64,000 nt of DNA, from positions 51,125 through 115,124 of the forward strand of contig VXMF01000056.1 in the NCBI GenBank assembly GCA_009841225.1, written 5' to 3'. The notes under the pieces were generated by a model. It saw only the letters and a list, made by a program, of their open reading frames with translations, was not told where the DNA came from and made no database searches. How positions within the stretch are numbered: the stretch's first letter is position 1; every line of letters begins with the position of its first letter. Positions 29,128 to 38,694 of this stretch are shown here, piece by piece. The translations under genes were made by a program, and so were the position numbers. The stretch is from Terriglobia bacterium. GTDB taxonomy: Bacteria; Acidobacteriota; Terriglobia; Bryobacterales; UBA6623.

Positions 29128-32100
29128 ATGATGCGTAAATGGAGCCTGCCTATTCTGGCGAGGGCCTGCCTCGCCGCATCAACCGCTGTGCTCTTTCTTT
29201 CCTGCGGCGGAGACTCGGCAGGACCGACAACTCCGCCGCCTCCGCCGCCATTCCAGCCCCAGACTGTTGTGGTGCAGCTGGGCACAAGGGGCGGTGCCAC
29301 CACACTCATCTCTACGCAGGCTGGCGGCTGGACGCGCAACGGCCAGCCCTTTACCACCGGTAGCACTGTAACGGGCGAGAATGCCGCCAGTTACCGCCTG
29401 ACTCTCTCCAACGGCAGGTGGACGGCCGAGTTCATCGCGCCCGATCCCGAACCACTCGTGCTCGGCGCGAGCGGCGACGCGGTACTGCTGCAGGCCCAAG
29501 AGGACGGCAGCTACGAGGTCGATGGCGAGCCCTTGGCAAGCGGCAGGGTGGTCGAGGCGGACAATGGCAACCAGTACCGGCTTGTGCGGGGCTCCGACGG
29601 TACTTGGATGGCGGAATACGTGCCCCCCGCGCCGCAGCTCGTGCATCTGGGCACGAGCGGCGAATCGCGCCAAGTGAGTCGACTTGAGGACGGCGGGTAC
29701 ATCGTGAACGGGGTGCCGCTGGCCCCAGGCTCGCTGATCACGACAGGTAATGGCAACCGCTATACGCTGACCCTCGGCGGTGATGGAATGTGGGCCGCGG
29801 TGTTTGTCGAATCCGACCCGCAGCGTCTACAACTTGGCACAAGCGGCGATGCGCCGTTGCTGATTTACCGCCAGGAAAACGGGACTTTCCGCTTGAATAA
29901 CGAACCATTGCTGGGCGGCCGGGTGGTTGAGGCCAGCAATGGCAATCGCTACCGCCTCACCTTGGGCCCGGATCGCTCGTGGCTAGCAACCTATATCCCC
30001 GAACCGGTCACGGTGCGGCTCGGAGGTACTGGCGGGACCGTCAGCTTGACTCCCAACGAAAACGGAACATGGCTACGGGGATCTGCCTCGTTCTCCAGCG
30101 GCGACAGGGTCACGGGCAGCAACGGATTTGAGTACGTCTTGACGCTTGGGTCTGACGGCTGGTTCGCAGAGCCGGTGCCGATGACCGTCGAGGTTGAGGT
30201 GGTTGGGTCGGATGCGCAAGCCTTCCAGCTGGCGCGGTTGGTAGACGGCACGTATCTCTACGACGGCGAGCCGGTCAATTCAGGCGACACGGTGACTGTG
30301 GGCGGAAGCACCTACAGGCTGCAGTTCGCCAACAATCGCTGGACCGCGCAATTCTTGCGAGGAGTAATCTTTGTGGAGTTGGGCGGGCCAAATGACCTCA
30401 TAGAGCTGACCCGGAATGCGGACGGCACCTACGAGTACGACGGCCGGCGCGTGCGCAGTGGCTCGATTCAGAGAAGTCCCAACACGGGCATACGCTACCG
30501 GCTGCGCTTGGCGGGCGGAGTTTGGACGGCGAGCGTGTATGTGCCCCCGACGGTCGACCCCGGTGGCGGCGACCCCGGTGTCGGAACGCCGCCGGTCGGG
30601 GCGGAGAACATTTTCGACGCATTGCCGGAGGAACTGATTGACTCTAACGGCGCGTTCAGTGCCAGTGATACTTCGACTGACGCCAACTATAGGATCCAGT
30701 CCGGCGTCAGCGGTACGAACGCCGATGGCGACCGGGTCGATTACGGCCGCTACAGCGGTAGCGGAAGCTACGAGGACGATACTTTCGTCGAAAGCGTGCT
30801 GCGGGCGATTGCCAGCATTCTTGAGGACATCGAGTCTCAGGGGCTGGCTGATGGGGACGACTCCCAGAGGTTTGTTGCTGGCGTGCTGATTGATGCCGGT
30901 TGGCCTAAGGTGGTGCAGGAGTTAAATGCGATCTTCGGTGGCGACCCGATATCGTTTACCAAGCCCGTGAGGGCGGGAGCGACGGATATCGACGAGGCCG
31001 TGGATGAGCTCGAGGATCTAAGGGAAGACCTCTCCGATGTCGCCAAGTTCAGAAGCAGGTTCATGACGCGGATCGACGCGGCAACTACTGCCGACGCTGA
31101 CGCCACCGCCGACACGATCTTCAACGCGAGAAAGCGGGTGCTGGCCTTGGGATCTTCAGCCAATACGCGCTTCGGCGTGATTTCCACGCTGCCTGACACT
31201 GCAACCGCCGTGACCGTGGCCGGTGGGGATGAGACGGTCGGTCGAGAACCCTTCGCATTCAGCCCGCTCTCGGCTACGCCGACGGCTGATCTGCCCAGTC
31301 GCGGAATCGCGCGCTACACCGGCAGGACCTGGGCAGTCGATGACGATCTAGCGCTGTACTCGGGCTCGATCGTATTGGAGGCCTCGATAGCGATCGAGCG
31401 GGTCACCGCGACGGTCTCGGACCTGCGCCGCAGCGACACCAACGCGAGTTGGATGCACAGCGGCAAGGCCGTGCGAGAGATCACGCTGCCCGAAATCAAT
31501 CGCGTCGAATTCCAAGACAACGGATCGTTTGCGAGGACCGGCGCTAACGCTAGGGTGGTCTATGACGAGTTCGGCGGCCTCTCGTTTGTTGATGTCGGTG
31601 CATCTGCCCTGAATGGGCAGTTTGTGGGAGGCAGCGATGGCCGGAGTCCGGGAGTAGCGGCAATGGGCACTTGGGAGGTCGGTGATCTACTGGATGGATC
31701 GTTCGGGGCAGAGCACATCAGGACGAATGCTGCGACACTTCCATCCCCTGTCTCTGCTGTAAATCACGGCTCGACCGGAATTGATACGGCCGCTGACACA
31801 CTGACGATCACCGGATTCAGTCACGTATACCCGCTCGCTGGCCTTGCAAGCTCGACCCGGACCATTGCCCCACTGACAGCGACGCTCCGGCTCGGGACCA
31901 CGTCTCTTACTCGCTTCGGGGCTTGGAAACTCGTGGACAATACAGACCCGGCGAGTCCGACGATGACAAGTGGGGTCTTCAACTATAGCCAGTTGAGGCC
32001 AACGGATTTCGGCACCAATTTTCGCCCGCTCAGGGGAATTGCTCAATACGCTGGTCGGACAGTGGCGGTTGATTCCGACGGCGATCTGTACAACGGGAGC

Positions 32101-32451
32101 TATCGACTCAACGTGACTTGGGACTCTGGTGGCGACACCATCAGTGCGGCGATCAGCGGCTTGAGTGGATTCACCCTAGGCGGCCAGACCGTGACGCAGA
32201 TTGGTTTTCAAGGTACTGCCTCCGGCACAACCTTCTCAGCGAGCACAACGACAGTCCAGTATGCAACGAGCACACAAGGTGTGGCCCTGCCGTCTGGCAC
32301 CACCGCGACGCATACGGGCACGTTCTTGGGCAGTGGAGGTCCCGACGGACCCTATGCTGTGGTCGGGTTTTGGAGCCTGACGGATAGCAATCCCACCCCC
32401 AATTACACGATCAACGGGGCCGTTGGTGCCGACCTAGTGCGGGCTCCGTAG
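29128..32451 (+). CDS. Repeat + double TbpB-like barrel lipoprotein, paralogue D
   Basis: Lipobox 'STAVLFLSCGG'; proline linker; 7 repeats; two barrel modules; ends 'GAVGADLVRAP'. Confidence 0.8.
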   Translation: MMRKWSLPILARACLAASTAVLFLSCGGDSAGPTTPPPPPPFQPQTVVVQLGTRGGATTLISTQAGGWTRNGQPFTTGSTVTGENAASYRLTLSNGRWTAEFIAPDPEPLVLGASGDAVLLQAQEDGSYEVDGEPLASGRVVEADNGNQYRLVRGSDGTWMAEYVPPAPQLVHLGTSGESRQVSRLEDGGYIVNGVPLAPGSLITTGNGNRYTLTLGGDGMWAAVFVESDPQRLQLGTSGDAPLLIYRQENGTFRLNNEPLLGGRVVEASNGNRYRLTLGPDRSWLATYIPEPVTVRLGGTGGTVSLTPNENGTWLRGSASFSSGDRVTGSNGFEYVLTLGSDGWFAEPVPMTVEVEVVGSDAQAFQLARLVDGTYLYDGEPVNSGDTVTVGGSTYRLQFANNRWTAQFLRGVIFVELGGPNDLIELTRNADGTYEYDGRRVRSGSIQRSPNTGIRYRLRLAGGVWTASVYVPPTVDPGGGDPGVGTPPVGAENIFDALPEELIDSNGAFSASDTSTDANYRIQSGVSGTNADGDRVDYGRYSGSGSYEDDTFVESVLRAIASILEDIESQGLADGDDSQRFVAGVLIDAGWPKVVQELNAIFGGDPISFTKPVRAGATDIDEAVDELEDLREDLSDVAKFRSRFMTRIDAATTADADATADTIFNARKRVLALGSSANTRFGVISTLPDTATAVTVAGGDETVGREPFAFSPLSATPTADLPSRGIARYTGRTWAVDDDLALYSGSIVLEASIAIERVTATVSDLRRSDTNASWMHSGKAVREITLPEINRVEFQDNGSFARTGANARVVYDEFGGLSFVDVGASALNGQFVGGSDGRSPGVAAMGTWEVGDLLDGSFGAEHIRTNAATLPSPVSAVNHGSTGIDTAADTLTITGFSHVYPLAGLASSTRTIAPLTATLRLGTTSLTRFGAWKLVDNTDPASPTMTSGVFNYSQLRPTDFGTNFRPLRGIAQYAGRTVAVDSDGDLYNGSYRLNVTWDSGGDTISAAISGLSGFTLGGQTVTQIGFQGTASGTTFSASTTTVQYATSTQGVALPSGTTATHTGTFLGSGGPDGPYAVVGFWSLTDSNPTPNYTINGAVGADLVRAP
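29265..30550 (+). repeat. Seven tandem repeat units in paralogue D
   Basis: VQLGTRGG / LVLGASGD / VHLGTSGE / LQLGTSGD / VRLGGTGG / VEVVGSD / VELGGPND unit starts. Confidence 0.75.
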
Positions 32452-32714
32452 GTCGACTCCCGTCACGTCGGATGGGCGTGACAGCGCGGGCAAGGCTCCG
32501 AGTCAAACGAAGATCGGTTGCCGATTCGGCGCGCCGTAGCAGGCCGATTGCCGGAGCCAGCGGAGGGAGTTTCCTTGCGACGGGCGTTCACGTCCCCCAG
32601 CGCCGACGTGTGCCGTATCGGAGAATCACGGATCGCCTCCAACAACGTGCCTCCAGGGCTGACCACTGCCCACCACTCGGAATCCGCACCCAAGAGGGCG
32701 CCGATAGGGCGGCT

Positions 32715-33323
32715 TCAGCGCACACGGCGACGCAGCACCGACTTTAGCCTCTCCGGTGCGGTGCGCCTCGGATCCGAAAGATACACATCATGGTGCTTGC
32801 CGGCAAGCTCGAGTCCGTTCGATTTCGCAAATGCATGCATGGTGGAGATCGCCCCTCCCATGGATTCGTATGGGCCGACGTACAGGCACTGCACGGCTTG
32901 GCCCTCTTCCAGTTCTTCCGTTCTCATGTTCCGATGGGCAGCGGTGGTCTTCCCCTTCTTGTCCAGCACTTCCAAGACATCCGCGGTGTCTTCTTCGGAG
33001 ACATGATCAGCCTGGACGAGCATCAGTGTCCACTGCCACTCATCGGCGCGATCCTCGTCGAACGCGGACTCGTCATCTGCCCACCAGAGCGCCTCGAGCG
33101 GCGGCACGACGAAGTCGGCACGGCCGCCTGCCTTTAGTCGGAACTTGGTCGTGTAAGCCGTTGAATACAGAGCGCTGATCGCGTCTTGAAACGCCGCGCC
33201 ATCGGGCGACCCCTTGCCGTCGATCATCCAGTACCGAAACCTCGGCACTTCGACCAAGTGCGGCTCGCGCTTCGGCGCGAACAGGTGCTTGTACTGTTTC
33301 TTGACGTCGATCTTGCCCGCCAT
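32715..33323 (-). CDS. GyrI-like small-molecule-binding domain protein
   Basis: 'PRFRYWMIDGKGSPDGAAFQDAISALYSTAYTTKF' and 'QAVQCLYVGPYESMGGAISTMHAFA' GyrI-like pattern. Confidence 0.8.
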   Translation of the reverse strand: MAGKIDVKKQYKHLFAPKREPHLVEVPRFRYWMIDGKGSPDGAAFQDAISALYSTAYTTKFRLKAGGRADFVVPPLEALWWADDESAFDEDRADEWQWTLMLVQADHVSEEDTADVLEVLDKKGKTTAAHRNMRTEELEEGQAVQCLYVGPYESMGGAISTMHAFAKSNGLELAGKHHDVYLSDPRRTAPERLKSVLRRRVR

Positions 33324-33505
33324 CGCTTCCTCGTCACTTTCAGCCTACCCGCACGCGCCTGCTGGGTCGTTCCGCGTGGCTCGCGGGCTCGGTACCAGCA
33401 GAAGGCATGGGAGGACCATCGCATGCCGCGCGTGGGAGTAGGCGCGCTGGCCGGCAGCCGTGTCTACGAGTCACCTAATGGGGCGTCTGCGCGTTAGGCT
33501 TCTCG

Positions 33506-33670
33506 GCTGACAGCCGTAGCGGTGATCATGCAGATCATTGAGATTCCGCACAGTAGCAAGAAGCAGTGCCGTTAGCCCGCGACGAGAGTTGTCCCGCAGC
33601 CGCCCGCAACCCGTCCGATGAACATCTCTGACCTATAGCCGGTCAGCGAGACCATGCCGACTGCAGTGCC
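33506..33670 (-). pseudogene. Decayed copy of the 3' end of the MFS gene at 38.7-40.0 kb
   Basis: Direct nucleotide resemblance to about 38750-38930, e.g. 'gttgagattccgca.ag.agcaagaag.a.t.c..tagcccgcgac'; frame interrupted by stops. Confidence 0.75.
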
Positions 33671-33686
33671 ATCCAATCAGATCCCA

Positions 33687-34019
33687 TCAGTGTTCTCGCA
33701 GTATTTTTTGACAGCCGGAACAGCCCCAAGACTGATTCGTGAAGCGGTTGGTGTGGATTCGCATCGGCATTCCACACTCGGGGCAGGTCCTCGCGCCAGA
33801 ACTTTACTGATCCCGCCCCAGAGCGACGATTCGAACTTCCGATGGGTTGTTCGCGGATAGGCCCCGAGCAAACTCTTCGGCTGTGGCACCGGTCGTCAGC
33901 AGATCGTCCAGCAATAGAACTCTCCATCTGTCCCAGTCACAATTGCTCTCGAATGCTCCTCGGACTGCCGCCGAAAGTTCGAAGGTCCGCATCCGCTTGA
34001 AACCTCGTATTTTTCGCAC
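33687..34019 (-). pseudogene. ComF-like phosphoribosyltransferase C-terminus followed in frame, after a TAA (33804-33806), by a zinc ribbon
   Basis: 'WRVLLLDDLLTTGATAEEFARGL...VALGRDQ*SSGARTCPECGMPMRIHTNRFTNQSWGCSGCQKILREH*'; PRPP loop plus CPxCG...CSGC. Confidence 0.7.
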
Positions 34020-34086
34020 TCACCTGAGGTCATCCTTGACACCCTCGATATCAGCACGTAGTGCTCTGTATTGCAGGTGGCAGTAA

Positions 34087-34815
34087 TTAACTCCCGCTCT
34101 GCTCCAAGGCTTGCCTCGCCCGTTGGATCTTGGCGAGGATCTCCGCTCCGCTGGCCTTCCAGCGGTACGGCTTCGCCGCGCGGTTGGGTTGCTCCAAATA
34201 CGCCACGATCGAGTCCTTGAGCTCCTTCACGCTGGTGAAGCTGCCTTCCCGCACGCCGTCCTCGGTCAGGTCGCCAATGAACCGTTCCACCACGTTCATC
34301 CACGAACTGGAGGTCGGCGTGAAGTGCATCTGGAACCGCCCGTGCTTCTTGAGCCAAGCCTTGACGGTGCCGTGGTTGTGCGTGGCGTAGTTGTCCGCAA
34401 TCACGTGCACGTCCAGACCCCGCGGCACCTCCCGGTGGAGCTGCTTCAGGAAGCGCAGCCACTCCACGTGCGTGTGCTGGTGCTCGGTCCGGTAGATCAG
34501 CTTGCCTTCGAGGTAGCTCATCGCCGCGAACAGGCAGATCGTGCCGTGCCGAATGTCGTCATAGGTCTTGGTGTGCACGTGCCCCAATCCCAGCGGCAGG
34601 GCGGGCTGGGTGCGCTCCAGCGCTTGGCCTTGCGTCTTCTCGTCGCAGCACAGCACGACCAACTTCTCGGGCGGGTCTAGGTACAGTCCGATCACGTCCC
34701 AGAACTTCGCCTCGAAGTGCTGGTCGCCGGAGAGCTTGCATGTCTCCGTGCGATGGGGCTTGAGGTCATGGGGCTTGAGGTCATGGGCGGCCCAGATGCG
34801 CTGGACACTACACTG
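34087..34815 (-). pseudogene. IS630-family transposase, 5'-truncated
   Basis: 'DVIGLYLDPPEKLVVLCCDEKTQGQALERTQPALPLGLGH...HVIADNYATHNHGTVKAWLKKH...FTPTSSSWMNVVERFIGDLTED' DDE superfamily; N-terminal HTH absent. Confidence 0.85.
34753..34782. repeat. 15-bp tandem duplication (ATGGGGCTTGAGGTC x2) inside the IS630 fragment
   Basis: Read directly; gives 'HDLKPHDLKPH' in the transposase frame. Confidence 0.9.
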
Positions 34816-34833
34816 GATCGAGGAGCGTAACGA

Positions 34834-37800
34834 GTGACTTGGAATTCTAGGACTGCGTCCATGCACTGGCTGGTCCTCTTCGCAGCGGTCGCTGCCATTC
34901 TGTCCGGCTGTGCGAGTGAATCGTCCCCGAGGCTCCCCGCGCCACCACCGTTCGTGCCAACAACCGCGGTCGTGACGCTAGGGACCAAAGGCGGCGCCAC
35001 GACGCTGATTTCGACGCAATCCGGCGGCTGGACCCACAACGGCCAGTCCTTCAGCAGCGGCGAGACCGTCCGCGGCCAGAACGCGGCCACCTACCGCCTG
35101 ACGCTGTCCGGCAACACTTGGAGCGCCACCTTCGTGCCTGGCGACCCGACGCGCGTGCGCCTGGGCAGCAGCGGGGACGAGGTCAGCCTCGCAATGCAAG
35201 AGGACGGCAGCTACCTGCTCGGTACCGCGCCGATAAGCAGCGGCCACGTGGTGAGCGCCCGCAATGGCAACCGCTACGCCCTCAACCTAGGCGAGAGCGG
35301 CACCTGGAGCGCGGAGTTCCTCCCCCCTGACCCGCTGCGCATCGCTCTGGGCACCAGCGGCGATTCGGTGAACATCGAGCGGCGCGAGGACCGCAGCTTC
35401 TCGATAGGCGGCTCGCCCCTGCTCAGCGGGCACGAGGTGCGGGCCGCCAACGGCAACCGCTACACCCTGGCGCTTGGCACCGACGGGATCTGGCGGGCGG
35501 ACTTCGTCGGGTCGGCCCCGCAACGGGTGACGCTAGGTGCGAGCGGCCGCACTGTGCTGGTGACCACGCTCGAAGACGGCACGCACCAGCTCGATGGCGG
35601 GCCGCTGAGGAGCGGCGAGGTGCGAGAGACGGCCAATGGTGCCAAGTACCGGTTCTCACTCGACGCCGACATGCGCTGGTCTGCGACATTCGTGACAGAT
35701 CCCGAGATCGTGAGCCTTGGGGCCCACGGCGGCACGGTGCTGGTGGCCCGGCAAGAGAACGGCCTCTGGACACTGGGGGGCCGGACCATCTTCAGCGGCC
35801 ACACGGTGCGAGGCCAAAACGGCCACGACTACACGTTGGTTCTGGTCGGCAGCACCTGGCAGGCCGTTCCACATCCAGTAACCATTCAAGTCCCCTTGCC
35901 GGGCACGGCAGGGATCATTTCCCTAACCAGAGCCGAGGACGGCACCGTGCTGTACGAAGGGCGCGAGGTCAGCAGCGGGGACGCGATCACGGTCGGCAGC
36001 TCCAGGTACTTTCTAAGGCAGGTGGCGGGCGGCGGGTGGCAGGCGACACTGACCCCGGTTCGGCCGCCGCCCCCTCCGGGTGCGCCGCCGATCAGCGACA
36101 CGCTGGCAACCTATGTTGGGGTCAGCCCGCGAGTGAGACTGACCGAGGAAGGCGGCAGCGGCTCGCGCGCAGGCTCGGTGTTCGAGCTGAATGGTCTGGA
36201 GTACTCCGTGCACTCGCTCTTCTCGAACGGCACGGAGTTCCGCGAGGTGACCATTGCCGAAGAGGCGCGTGGCCTGATCGCGGACGAACTCGCTGACATC
36301 CAGACCCTGATTGGCCTGACATCTGTCACAAGCGGGCTAAGCTCCGATATCGAACGCCGCTGGGATCGCATCAGCTCCCACTTGAGCAAGGTCTTCCCGG
36401 GCGAGGGCAGCCGGCTGATGGGGCTGAACACGCCCAAGCTGCGGAATGGCCGCATCGACTATGACGAGGTCGTTGACCGCGTTCAAGATGTGCTCGCAGC
36501 ACTCTCCAGCAGTTCCGCCTTTCAGTTTGCGCTCGATGACGGAATCTTCTCGCGCTCAAGGCTCAATCCCGACGACAGCCACGACAGGTTCTTCGCCGTG
36601 CGCAGCTTGACGAGTCTCGGGTTTGGCTGGAGTTCGGCGGCGCGCTACGGGGCGTATTCCAAGCGCGAACGCAGCGCGCTCTCGAGGGGGCTTGGCTTCC
36701 CGTCCGGCAATGCAGGCATCGGGGCATTCGCCTACAGCCCGCTCGAGACCACGCGTACAAGCAGCCTGCCGCGCAGCGGCGAGGCGTTCTACTACGGCGA
36801 GACGGTCGCAGCAAGCAGAGAGTCACGCCAGAGCATATACACGGGCGCTATTGAGCTGCGGGTGACGTTCGCCAGCAGGCAAGTCACCGCGCTGGTGAGC
36901 TCCCTGCGAGACTCTGGTGGCCGCGCGTGGCGGTATTCCTTCCAGGATGTGGACGTGATCGCGTTGCCCACCGCTAGGATCAGCGCCAGCGACGGCTCGT
37001 TCACGCCAAGAACCCCAGGCACCGCCGCACTCTCGCTCTCGAGCTCAAGCGCCCCTCGGTCGCGTGCGTTGAGCGCGGAGTTCGAAGGACGCTTCGTGGG
37101 CCGCGGCCAAGAATCCGGCAGAACCGCGATCGGCACTTGGAGCCTGACGAGGGCCGGGAGTGTGATCCTCACAGGCGGATTCGGAGCGGACCGATCCGTG
37201 CCACCTAGGCGGCCCCCGCCCGTTGTCCGGCCGATACCCCCATCCAGTGATCTGGGCGAGCAGGCGGCGACGTACATAACGGCCCGGCCAGACAGCGACG
37301 GAGACATTCGGATCGCGGCGCGGGACTCCGAAGACAACCGGATCGCGCTGCGGGCTTCCAAGCTGTTCACGGACGGCGAGGACGTCGTCACCGGAGAATC
37401 CTTGATTCAGAAGACGCAGAACGACCTGCGGGACCTGCTCAGGCTGCTGGATGTCTACATCCACGTTCTAGGGCCGAATGACCCCTCGGCGCTGCGCAAT
37501 CGCCAAACGCTCTGGCAACAGGCGAACGAGACGTTACAGGACAACGTCTTCGGCAGGCCGAACGTGCTGGGCCGCACCTATCCGCGATCCGGATCCCGCC
37601 TAGATGACCGCGACGACAAGGCCGTCGACCTGCTGCGGGATGCCGTCGTAGCCCTGTCCAGCCCCGCGAGGTTCGAAGATGCGGTCCAAGAGGGCGGCGT
37701 GTTTGAAAACACCCTGAGCCAGTCTAGACTGGATCGCGGCGACTACGACTTCGAGGACATCCACGCGGCGACCGATTACAGGGTGGAGGTCGAGTACGAC

Positions 37801-38400
37801 AACACGGATCATGCTCGATTCGGCGCGTGGGTCAAGCTGGTCCGTACTACAGCCCTCCCGTCCGCGACCCTTGCGTCGAGGATCGAGCGCGCCGGCACGT
37901 TCGCCTACAGCCGGATTGGCCAAACAGTGTATTCAGCCAATGACGTGAATTTCCCGAGAGGCTTCACCTCCAACTACTACGGGCGCACCGTAGCCGTGGA
38001 TGCCAGGTCGGACAGGCCGCCTAGGTTCTATGACGGCGATGTGCACTTGTCGGTGCGGTGGGGCAACGACGGCCCCACTTTCTCTAGCGTCACCACAATC
38101 ATCGAGAACCTGTCCACGACCGATGGCGGCGAGCCCTTTCAACTTGGCGGCTATGACGTCAGTCACCTCATATTCGCTTCGGCGAGCGTCCAGCTCGACA
38201 GTCAAAACCGCATTGAATTCGACGGGATCTCCCCGGTGCGGGCGCGCTTCTTCGATCTAGGCCGCTCTGAGAGAGATAACGGCACGGGCAAGACCGAGGG
38301 GAAATTTGTCGGCTACGGCGCGGCCGGGCCGAGCGGCGTGATCGGGACTTGGGACTTAGGGTCGCTCGAAGGAGCATTTGGAGCCGATCTGGTCCCGTAA
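34834..38400 (+). CDS. Repeat + double TbpB-like barrel lipoprotein, paralogue E
   Basis: Signal/lipobox 'LVLFAAVAAILSGC'; collinear with paralogue C throughout; ends 'GAFGADLVP'. Confidence 0.8.
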   Translation: MTWNSRTASMHWLVLFAAVAAILSGCASESSPRLPAPPPFVPTTAVVTLGTKGGATTLISTQSGGWTHNGQSFSSGETVRGQNAATYRLTLSGNTWSATFVPGDPTRVRLGSSGDEVSLAMQEDGSYLLGTAPISSGHVVSARNGNRYALNLGESGTWSAEFLPPDPLRIALGTSGDSVNIERREDRSFSIGGSPLLSGHEVRAANGNRYTLALGTDGIWRADFVGSAPQRVTLGASGRTVLVTTLEDGTHQLDGGPLRSGEVRETANGAKYRFSLDADMRWSATFVTDPEIVSLGAHGGTVLVARQENGLWTLGGRTIFSGHTVRGQNGHDYTLVLVGSTWQAVPHPVTIQVPLPGTAGIISLTRAEDGTVLYEGREVSSGDAITVGSSRYFLRQVAGGGWQATLTPVRPPPPPGAPPISDTLATYVGVSPRVRLTEEGGSGSRAGSVFELNGLEYSVHSLFSNGTEFREVTIAEEARGLIADELADIQTLIGLTSVTSGLSSDIERRWDRISSHLSKVFPGEGSRLMGLNTPKLRNGRIDYDEVVDRVQDVLAALSSSSAFQFALDDGIFSRSRLNPDDSHDRFFAVRSLTSLGFGWSSAARYGAYSKRERSALSRGLGFPSGNAGIGAFAYSPLETTRTSSLPRSGEAFYYGETVAASRESRQSIYTGAIELRVTFASRQVTALVSSLRDSGGRAWRYSFQDVDVIALPTARISASDGSFTPRTPGTAALSLSSSSAPRSRALSAEFEGRFVGRGQESGRTAIGTWSLTRAGSVILTGGFGADRSVPPRRPPPVVRPIPPSSDLGEQAATYITARPDSDGDIRIAARDSEDNRIALRASKLFTDGEDVVTGESLIQKTQNDLRDLLRLLDVYIHVLGPNDPSALRNRQTLWQQANETLQDNVFGRPNVLGRTYPRSGSRLDDRDDKAVDLLRDAVVALSSPARFEDAVQEGGVFENTLSQSRLDRGDYDFEDIHAATDYRVEVEYDNTDHARFGAWVKLVRTTALPSATLASRIERAGTFAYSRIGQTVYSANDVNFPRGFTSNYYGRTVAVDARSDRPPRFYDGDVHLSVRWGNDGPTFSSVTTIIENLSTTDGGEPFQLGGYDVSHLIFASASVQLDSQNRIEFDGISPVRARFFDLGRSERDNGTGKTEGKFVGYGAAGPSGVIGTWDLGSLEGAFGADLVP
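34965..36060 (+). repeat. Six tandem repeat units in paralogue E
   Basis: VTLGTKGG / RVRLGSSGD / RIALGTSGD / RVTLGASGR / VSLGAHGG / VPLPGTAG unit starts. Confidence 0.75.
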
Positions 38401-38694
38401 GGCTGCGCACGCGGCCAGTCCGGGTGCAGGCCGTCTCGCTTGCACGCGAGCCGCGCAGCGGTCGCGACTCGTTGCGGCTGCATTGGCCAAGCGCTCAGTG
38501 GTTTTCACGTTGCGATGCCATGTCACTGGGAACCCTCACGCTGAACGAAGTGGCGCTGCCAGAGGCACCCGAGCACAGCTTCCCGCTGCAGACCTGAGCA
38601 ACTCCGGTGCAGCAGAAGGCATTCGACTTGCTGGGAGTCGATCCCGCACGATTTGTTGCCAGTAACGTGGCAGCTTGAAGTGCCGCTCTCTCCT

